From: a candidate division SR1 bacterium
GTDB taxonomy: Bacteria > Patescibacteriota > Gracilibacteria > Absconditabacterales > Absconditicoccaceae
Reading direction: 5' to 3'
DNA: 7,146 bases
Assembly (NCBI GenBank): GCA_025997135.1
Contig: BNUE01000044.1
Location: 1-7,146, forward strand
The position numbers and the translations under genes were made by a program. This document shows positions 1 to 4,678 of this stretch, piece by piece; positions within the stretch are counted from its first letter, which is position 1; the number at the start of each line of letters is the position of its first letter. The notes beneath the pieces are model-generated. The model saw nothing but the letters and a program-made list of their open reading frames with translations. It did no database searches and was not told the DNA's origin.

Positions 1-63
1 TTAATGTTTGCGTCAGGACTGAGTGAAACGATAATTGAACCCCCTGCTTCGCTACGCTCAGCT

Positions 64-82
64 TCCCCCTTCATAAGGGGGA
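64..82. repeat. C/G-rich perfect hairpin upstream of the FISUMP gene
   Basis: Arms 64-71 (TCCCCCTT) and 75-82 (AAGGGGGA) pair perfectly over 8 bp around a 3-nt CAT loop, in otherwise AT-rich DNA. A second C5 run at 40-44 could compete for the G-rich arm. No T-tract follows on either strand, so it is not an ordinary intrinsic terminator. Its composition differs from its surroundings, which suggests a small dispersed palindromic repeat, but only one copy lies in the window. It occupies the place where a -35 box for the following gene would be expected. Positions 1-63 show nothing else I can support. Confidence 0.45.
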
Positions 83-87
83 CAGGC

Positions 88-93
88 TATCAT
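88..93 (+). promoter_or_regulatory. possible -10 box (TATCAT) for the FISUMP gene
   Basis: TATCAT ends 27 nt before the ATG at 120 and matches the -10 hexamer proposed for two other genes here (2432-2437 and 3283-3288). No convincing -35 lies 16-18 bp upstream, because that place is taken by the C-rich arm of the hairpin. This is a weak call. Confidence 0.25.
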
Positions 94-119
94 TTACATC
101 TTTAATTACACTTCACATT

Positions 120-2108
120 ATGAAAACTCCAAACATCTACTTCCTCATCTGATGATCTATCCTCATCATACTTACAGCATTCACATTTCGATTGATCAAT
201 GCAGACTATTTTGCACCATCTGAAAACTGTGATGAGATAGTCAGATATATGTCATGATGCTCTCTATCATGCACTGAGAATTGACCTATAGGTAGATACT
301 CCTGTGAAAAGACTATCGATACTGATGAGCAGACACTCACTACCTGTACTCGTCAGCCCTACAATCCAGCCATCACAGGACGAGACAATGGAGCATACGA
401 GACTACATCTACACTATGATGATGTACACTGACGTGTGGATGAGGCTATGCAGTCTGCAGGTGAGATGCACCAGAGCGAGGCTGAAGTATCACTCCATCT
501 ACTCCTCCGATCGAGCCAGAACATTCATCTGGATCTGCTCAGTGAGATACTCAGATCTGAACCTGTCAGGGTAGTATACCTGCTAATGCTAGCTGAACTT
601 CTGCATCCACATATCTCCAGACCTACACTACTTCTTCACGAGTCCCAGCAGATAATCTAGAGCGAACTTACAGTGCTAGTCCTGGGACTTGCAGTTTCAG
701 CTGTGATACTGGCTATGAGCGAGATGGATCGACTTGTAAAGCCTCAGTAGGCACTATCACATACAACTGATACGTCATCATGGACAGGAACCTCTGAGCT
801 TCTCGTGTTTGTACTTCACTGACTGACACAGAGTGTTATGGTAATTACTATCAGCGAGGTAATAACTACTGATTTCCTGGAGCAGACAAATGATCCGCCT
901 CCGCCGCATGAATTACCACTAGTTCATCACAGGTCGCTCCTACAGTATGATACTCATCCAGCACTTTTATTACTACTAACCCTCGGATGAATAATGGATC
1001 TGCAAATCGCAACGCCGTCGGAGATACTCTCTGGTGATGAACTCTAGATACTACTACAGCTAACTGAGCAGGTACTACCTCAGCAGGTAGACGCTGACCC
1101 TGCCCTGTAGGTTTTCACGTCCCATCTACACTTGAGCGAAAAAACATGCTAAACTGAGGCAATCCTTCCTCACTATTCAGTACTCTCAAGCTCCCGTTAG
1201 CTGGCACCCGTATCTATTCCGTTGCTTCTCCCGGCGATGTCGGCGGCAACGGCAACTATTGGTCGTCGTCTCCTTACGCCAGTCCATCCAACGCCTACAG
1301 CTTGCTCTTCAGTTCGTTCGTTGTCTATCCGCAGAATAGCTACACTCGTAGCTACGGTTTCTCGGTTCGTTGTTTCAAAAATCCAATTCCACCATCTCAT
1401 CCTATCGGAATCCATTACCAATGAAACGATATTATAGTTTCCAACTGAATAGATCAAGAAATAATTTATGCAAATAAAGCTATTGGTGCATCCAAAGTCT
1501 ACAGTGGAGATCGAGCAGATGTAGATACTCATGGAAATCAGTATCAGCGAGGTAATAACTATAATTTCTGAGTCCATACCTCAGCTGTTCTCTCAGGCTC
1601 TACAGCTATTGCAATTGGTAGCTATTCAAATCTCAATCCTTACAATAGCTCTAACTTCATCAAATGAACTAGCTGGGTAAATAGTGCTGGATATGCCAAT
1701 ACAAATTATCGCAATATACGAGGTGATGACTGAAATAATATCGCCAAGAGATGACCTAGTCCAGAATGATATCATATTCCATCTGCTAATGAGTGGAAAG
1801 ATTTGATGTATATTTACTTACATGATATCAAAGGCATTACCAGCTATACTCGGTGATCAAATTTTACCTGGACAGCTCAAATGACTAGAGATATGATGCT
1901 GGCAGATCTTAAATTATCAGCTGGATGATACTTAGATAATGGTAATGGAGGCTATTATCTGTCTAGTAATCCGCAGTTCTGGTCTACTACATCATCGACT
2001 AACTGATACTCTTACTATATCTATGTATGAGCTAGCATGATGTATCCAGCAGATTTAGCTCAGGCAAGTTATGGAATAACGATTGTGCCATTCAAGAATA
2101 TGAACTAA
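120..2108 (+). CDS. membrane-anchored Cys-rich surface protein with two tandem FISUMP domains
   Basis: The gene is 662 codons, read with UGA=Gly (34 in-frame) and CGA/CGG=Trp (11 and 2), from ATG 120 to TAA 2108 with no other stop. Residues 7-26 form one hydrophobic segment, a signal anchor or uncleaved signal peptide. Residues 33-208 are Cys-rich, with three C-x-[LF]-[ST]-C motifs (47-51, 102-106, 191-195) and a Pro/Ser/Gly-rich linker near 121-145. FISUMP domain 1 (about 213-421) shows MDRNLGASRV (221-230), YQWGNNYGF (244-252), GPCPVGFHVPSTLEW (326-340), NYWSSSPY and GFSVRCFKN (413-421). FISUMP domain 2 (about 436-662) is more diverged: YQWGNNY, GPSPEGYHIPS..EW, LKLSAGGY, PFKN at the C-terminus. 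FISUMP domains belong to the C-type-lectin/formylglycine-generating-enzyme-like fold and occur on secreted bacterial proteins. The role is inferred to be extracellular ligand or host-cell binding. The start has no Shine-Dalgarno, but it is the only ATG placed directly before the hydrophobic segment. Confidence 0.9.
849..868 (+). repeat. 20-bp direct repeat, copy 1 (encodes YQWGNNY)
   Basis: TATCAGCGAGGTAATAACTA is identical to 1542-1561. Both copies are in the same reading frame and encode the YQWGNNY motif of the two FISUMP domains, with Trp written as CGA. Exact identity over 20 bp between domains that are otherwise diverged points to recent duplication, gene conversion or strong constraint. 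Confidence 0.8.
1200..1385 (+). other. compositionally foreign segment; candidate DGR variable region
   Basis: This codes for the C-terminal part of FISUMP domain 1, from AGTR (residue 361) to RCFKNP (422). Of the 60 codons at 1200-1379, 50 end in C or T and only 2 end in A. The matching 60 codons of domain 2 (1920-2099) have 33 and 16. All six glycines are GGC or GGT, with no TGA, CGA or CGG. Non-core positions are mostly NNC/NNT codons (ACC, ATC, TCC, GTC, AGC, TAC, ACT, CGT, TTC), as expected if AAC/AAT template codons had been mutated at adenines. The position also fits: DGR variable regions typically encode the end of a C-type-lectin-like domain. No reverse transcriptase or template repeat lies in the window, so a horizontally acquired segment remains possible. 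Confidence 0.45.
1542..1561 (+). repeat. 20-bp direct repeat, copy 2 (encodes YQWGNNY)
   Basis: This is the second exact copy of the 849-868 sequence, inside FISUMP domain 2 and in the same frame. The match stops at both ends (preceded by C versus G, followed by C versus T). Confidence 0.8.
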
Positions 2109-2138
2109 ATTTTAAGCAAAATGTGCCATAGTGGCAAG

Positions 2139-2162
2139 CTCAGTGCCTTATGTTATACTGAG
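2139..2162 (+). other. small hairpin downstream of the FISUMP gene
   Basis: CTCAGT (2139-2144) and ACTGAG (2157-2162) form a 6-bp perfect stem with a 12-nt loop, 30 nt after the stop codon. A 5-bp hairpin (TGCCA/TGGCA, 2124-2136) lies just before it. Neither has a T-tract. They may protect the mRNA 3' end or be incidental. Confidence 0.3.
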
Positions 2163-2187
2163 TGAATACGTAAATAAAACGAAGGAT

Positions 2188-2220
2188 CCAGTGAACTATT
2201 TGTTTATTGACTGGGTTTTT
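2188..2220 (+). terminator. weak intrinsic terminator candidate after the FISUMP gene
   Basis: CCAGT (2188-2192) pairs with ACTGG (2210-2214), possibly extended by AA/TT beyond one mismatch, and GTTTTT follows (2215-2220). The stem is short and the loop long, so it is much weaker than the terminator at 4570. It lies between the FISUMP stop and the tRNA promoter, where termination is expected. Confidence 0.4.
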
Positions 2221-2259
2221 CGCTATGTTCAGAATGACAGATTTTTTTGGATTTTTCTC

Positions 2260-2287
2260 TTGAAAATTGTTTTTAAATCGTTATTAT
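2260..2287 (+). promoter_or_regulatory. sigma70-type promoter for tRNA-Gln
   Basis: TTGAAA (2260-2265), a 16-bp spacer and TATTAT (2282-2287) lie 23 nt before the tRNA 5' end. That would give a start near 2294 and a short leader removed by RNase P. Confidence 0.55.
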
Positions 2288-2310
2288 GGTTGCTGTGAAA
2301 ATATGGTGAT

Positions 2311-2384
2311 TGGGGAATCATCTAATGGTAGGATACCGGACTCTGACTCCGTTTATCTAGGTTCGAATCCTAGTTCCCCAGCCA
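2311..2384 (+). tRNA. tRNA-Gln (anticodon CUG), CCA encoded
   Basis: The acceptor stem TGGGGAA (2311-2317) pairs with TTCCCCA (2374-2380), followed by discriminator G and CCA (2381-2384). The anticodon loop CTCTGAC (2341-2347) gives anticodon CTG, which reads CAG. The T arm is CTAGG-TTCGAAT-CCTAG. U1-A72 and G73 are typical glutamine identity elements. The outermost anticodon-stem pair (27-43) is C-T, a mismatch. CAA is also used in the genes here, so a UUG-anticodon tRNA must exist elsewhere. A T8 run (2387-2394) follows the CCA almost directly. Confidence 0.95.
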
Positions 2385-2409
2385 TATTTTTTTTCGTTCA
2401 AATTTTCTC

Positions 2410-2437
2410 TTGCTTTCTCAGAGTAAGTCAATATCAT
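2410..2437 (+). promoter_or_regulatory. promoter for the Lgt-like gene
   Basis: TTGCTT (2410-2415), a 16-bp spacer and TATCAT (2432-2437). The same hexamers with the same spacer recur at 3261-3288, and both -10 boxes end exactly 33 nt before the A of their start codon. This reuse supports both calls. Confidence 0.55.
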
Positions 2438-2469
2438 TTCAAGAACGTTTTTACCTTTTATAAGTTAAG

Positions 2470-3255
2470 ATGTTTCCTTTTTTCGAAGTGTTTGGAGTGA
2501 GAGTTTCTATGATGGCGATAGGTGTCTTGCTGTCAGTGATTGTGTTTATGTTTTCAATATGGTATTTGTGTAAAAAGTATCATCAAGATTTTATGAAGAT
2601 TGGATATAAAATTCCATTTTGGCTAGTTTTGACTTATATTTTGTCGCGTTATTTCGCTGTGGCTTTGGCTACTAAAGACTGGTTGCCGTCTTCGTGAATT
2701 GAAATAATGAATATTTTTCGTTTGGATCATTTTAATCTACATCGAGTCGGAATTCTGCTTTCTGTTTTTATCTGTTTGAGTGTGTTTTTCTCTGGGGTAA
2801 AAAGAATTGAGAACAAGAGAATTTGGATTGATATACTTTTCTCTGCTTTTTGTAATGGAATAATGCTGTTGGGACTCTTTTTGGTGCTGTGAGATACGGT
2901 TATAGGCTCATCAACTCAGTCGATTTTTGCGGTTAGGGCTTTGAGAGAGGGGAGCTGATTAAATAAATTTTATGGGGTTTATCCTGTTGGTCTATTCCTA
3001 TCTTTAGGTACACTGATAGTGAATATTGTAGTCAATGTCTGAAGAATATTAGCTAAAAAAAGCTGACGATGATTGCGAGGTATGTTGGCACTTTTGGTTG
3101 TGATTAATATTTGTTTTTTGTTTCAGTATTATCCTAGGTATTGATTGGTAAATATACTTTGAATTTCATTAGATATAAAGCAGTATTCCTCTTTATTTGT
3201 GTTTGCTATCTGATGTATAACTGCCGTTAGATGGAACTGGAGAAAAAAAGGTTAA
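2470..3255 (+). CDS. polytopic membrane protein, divergent Lgt-like
   Basis: 261 residues with nine in-frame UGA (Gly) and three CGA (Trp: residues 92, 200, 203), TAA stop. Alternating hydrophobic segments suggest about six to seven membrane helices (around 11-33, 50-65, 93-112, 120-142, 168-192, 205-219 and 238-252). The N-terminus (FPFFEVFGVRVSMMAIGVLL) resembles the start of prolipoprotein diacylglyceryl transferase, and a VYPVGLF stretch near 171 resembles the Lgt HPxQLYE region. Lgt would attach diacylglycerol to the lipobox cysteine before LspA cleavage, and lspA lies about 500 bp downstream. However, the HGG motif and the conserved arginine of the Lgt signature are not visible, so this may be a strongly diverged Lgt or an inactive or unrelated membrane protein. 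Read with the standard code it would split into at least two short pieces. No Shine-Dalgarno precedes the ATG. Confidence 0.8.
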
Positions 3256-3260
3256 ATTAC

Positions 3261-3288
3261 TTGCTTTTTAGGAAAATTATCATATCAT
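3261..3288 (+). promoter_or_regulatory. promoter for the 3321 gene and probably lspA
   Basis: TTGCTT (3261-3266), 16-bp spacer, TATCAT (3283-3288), ending 33 nt before the ATG at 3321. Hexamers, spacing and distance to the start match the promoter at 2410-2437. It lies just 3' of the Lgt-like stop codon, so that gene and this unit may be transcribed separately. Confidence 0.55.
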
Positions 3289-3320
3289 TCAGCTTTATTT
3301 ATCTTTTTTTGAATTTATAG

Positions 3321-3722
3321 ATGATAAAATACACATATTTGGATGGAGAAGCTAGATTTTGAGATCGTATTGTATTTAATCCAGTGGAAGTGCAGATTTG
3401 AATTGTCAATCTGATGCCTATTACTGGAGAAATTATGGCATACGATAGATGAAATTTGACTACTATCGATTTTCCGTGAGAGTATGATATTGACGATCTT
3501 ATGATAAAAGTATTTGCATGAAAAGGTGATAAACTCAATTTTCTCGTGATAGATGACAAAATTTCATTTGGAATAATTCAGTCACCAGAAGTGCTGGAAC
3601 TAGATGATGTGGAAGGTATGGATTTACGATTTTTCTTCGATGAAACGGTAAGTAAAAAGCTGGATCAGCTGGAAATGGAAGGAGAGAAAATCAATCTGAA
3701 TCAGATAGAAAAGGCTGAATAA
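3321..3722 (+). CDS. small beta-rich protein, possibly a UlaG/MBL-fold remnant
   Basis: 133 residues with five UGA (Gly at 14, 27, 44, 53, 67) and one CGA (Trp 103), TAA stop. No signal peptide or membrane segment, so probably cytoplasmic. The sequence alternates short hydrophobic strands. The stretch FPGEYDIDDLMIKVF (51-65) followed by LNFLVIDDKISFGII resembles the GPGEYE...I...NTIYLIE..GI.I.H region of UlaG-like metallo-beta-lactamase-fold proteins. The zinc-binding HxHxDH motif is absent, and the protein is shorter than a whole such domain, so catalysis is not expected. The C-terminus (about 110-133) is charged and probably helical. It sits 36 nt upstream of lspA and is probably co-transcribed with it. 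I do not assign a function. The fold resemblance is a low-confidence inference. Confidence 0.75.
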
Positions 3723-3758
3723 AACTTGTTTAATTTGTTATTTTGCTGCAAAAAATTT

Positions 3759-4190
3759 ATGAAAAAAAAGGTCGCCTTGTTCGTTGGGGTTTTGATAATG
3801 TTGGTTGTATTAGATCAGGTTTCTAAATGGATTTTTTATAGTCAGGAGCTGGGTAGTGAATTGATATTTTTAGAGCCGTTATTTAACACTGGCATCTCTC
3901 GATGAATATCGATGCCAAGCGTTATTTCTATGATTATCGCGATAGGATGCAGTCTTTTATTCTGTTTTTTATTGCGAAAAAGATATTTGACTAGATCGGA
4001 AGTATGTTTTTTATTGGCTGGTACGATATGAAATCTGATAGATAGAGTGTTTCTATGAGGTGTTAGAGATTTTATAGCTATTGGAGGCTTTCCTGTGTTC
4101 AATTTCGCGGACGTTTTTTTGACAATCTGAGTAATCCTTGTTTTCATCAGGGAAATATTTCTCTTGACACCAGAGAAAAAATGAGTATAA
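3759..4190 (+). CDS. lspA: lipoprotein signal peptidase (signal peptidase II)
   Basis: 143 residues, slightly shorter than the usual 150-170. Five UGA codons read as Gly (49, 91, 100, 124, 142). Family motifs appear in order: DQVSK (19-23); NTGISWG (43-49), with W48 written CGA where the family has an aromatic; GTIGNLIDRV (88-97), with G91 as UGA; GGVRDF (100-105); and FPVFNFADV (111-119). The catalytic aspartates are D104 and D118. Four membrane helices are expected (about 5-27, 53-72, 82-99, 118-136). LspA is an inner-membrane aspartic protease that cleaves prolipoprotein signal peptides before the lipid-modified cysteine. The gene begins 36 nt after the preceding gene and has no clear promoter or Shine-Dalgarno of its own. 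Its last codons contain the promoter of the next gene. Confidence 0.95.
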
Positions 4191-4191
4191 T
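4164..4191 (+). promoter_or_regulatory. consensus promoter inside the 3' end of lspA, for the DUF3127 gene
   Basis: TTGACA (4164-4169) and TATAAT (4186-4191) are both perfect sigma70 hexamers, separated by 16 bp. The TAA stop of lspA (4188-4190) lies within the -10 box. The expected start near 4198 leaves a leader of about 30 nt that is pyrimidine-rich (T8 at 4213-4220) and has no Shine-Dalgarno. Confidence 0.85.
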
Positions 4192-4227
4192 GAAGAATAC
4201 ACTTTTATTCTATTTTTTTTACACACC

Positions 4228-4551
4228 ATGGTTATTGAAGGACGCATCATTTTTATTTCTGCAACTGAACAGATCGAAATCGGAGGAGAACCTCGTCAAA
4301 AGAGGACATTCGTAGTAGAAGAGGCTTCTGATAGAGAGTTTAAGAACTCACTTGCGATCGACTTACGAGGAGACAAAGTAAGTTTAGTTGACAGCTTTAG
4401 AGAAAACGACAATGTAAAGGTTTCTCTCACATACAGAGCTAAACAGTCAAATAAGGAAGCGAATAGACGATTTAACTCAATTGGAGCTTGGAGAGTTGAT
4501 CCTATTGGAGGGTCTTCAAACTCAGGAGGAAATGACGATTTGCCATTCTAA
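4228..4551 (+). CDS. DUF3127 protein, single-stranded-DNA-binding-like
   Basis: 107 residues, no UGA, and two CGA codons (47 and 81). Read as Trp these give DLWGDKVSLV (45-54) and NRWFNSIGAWRV (79-90), matching the DUF3127 pattern of WGDK followed by RWFN...AWR. Arg at these sites would break both motifs. The N-terminus (VIEGRIIFISATEQ...QKRTFVVEE) is the expected first strands of a small OB-like barrel. A short Gly/Ser/Asn linker (94-102) leads to an acidic DDLPF tail like the C-terminal tip by which SSB recruits partner proteins. The likely role is cytoplasmic single-stranded nucleic acid binding or an SSB-like function. This is inferred from the tail and fold, not demonstrated for the family. 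It is a single-gene unit with a consensus promoter and strong terminator, suggesting high expression. The lack of UGA also fits a highly expressed gene. Confidence 0.85.
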   Translation: MVIEGRIIFISATEQIEIGGEPRQKRTFVVEEASDREFKNSLAIDLRGDKVSLVDSFRENDNVKVSLTYRAKQSNKEANRRFNSIGAWRVDPIGGSSNSGGNDDLPF

Positions 4552-4569
4552 ACTAAATCTTAAGATTAT

Positions 4570-4595
4570 AAGCCCACTTCGTGTGGGTTTTTTTT
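4570..4595 (+). terminator. intrinsic terminator of the DUF3127 gene
   Basis: CCCAC (4573-4577) pairs with GTGGG (4583-4587) around a TTCGT loop. The stem extends by a G-T wobble and A-T pairs into the following tract of eight T (4588-4595). It starts 19 nt after the stop codon. Confidence 0.9.
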
Positions 4596-4616
4596 GTTGA
4601 AAAAATGGTTCAAAAC

Positions 4617-4645
4617 TTGCAAAAAATGGTAAAAATAGGTATAAT
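4617..4645 (+). promoter_or_regulatory. promoter for the PKD-domain gene
   Basis: TTGCAA (4617-4622), 17-bp spacer, TATAAT (4640-4645). The expected start near 4652 leaves a leader of about 27 nt before ATG 4679, AT-rich and without a Shine-Dalgarno. Confidence 0.75.
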
Positions 4646-4678
4646 TGAGAAGTATTTTATATTCTATCCAATATTGTA

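Noticed and set aside
436..660. 74-codon forward ORF with Leu/Ser-rich product
   Set aside because: It is a shifted frame within the FISUMP gene. The true frame (starts at multiples of 3) reads through with Cys-rich and FISUMP motifs.
1197..1577. 126-codon reverse-strand ORF opposite the FISUMP gene
   Set aside because: It is antisense to the conserved FISUMP segment, which is TGA- and TAG-poor. The forward frame has clear family motifs and this one has none.
120..2108. Idea that the first 2 kb is a decayed pseudogene with many stops
   Set aside because: All interruptions are TGA, none are TAA or TAG in the frame, and the same TGA=Gly reading restores motifs in lspA and the PKD gene.
18..2166. 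Shared 10-mer ACTGAGTGAA at 18-27 and 2157-2166
   Set aside because: It is too short and the flanks do not align well enough to call a repeat or element boundary.
2395..2447. Inverted repeat CGTTC/GAACG followed by TTTTT after the tRNA
   Set aside because: It has only 5 bp with a loop over 40 nt and overlaps the promoter of the next gene, so it is not a credible terminator.
3842..4250. Reverse-strand ORFs across lspA and the DUF3127 promoter
   Set aside because: They are shadows of lspA, whose catalytic motifs are all on the forward strand.
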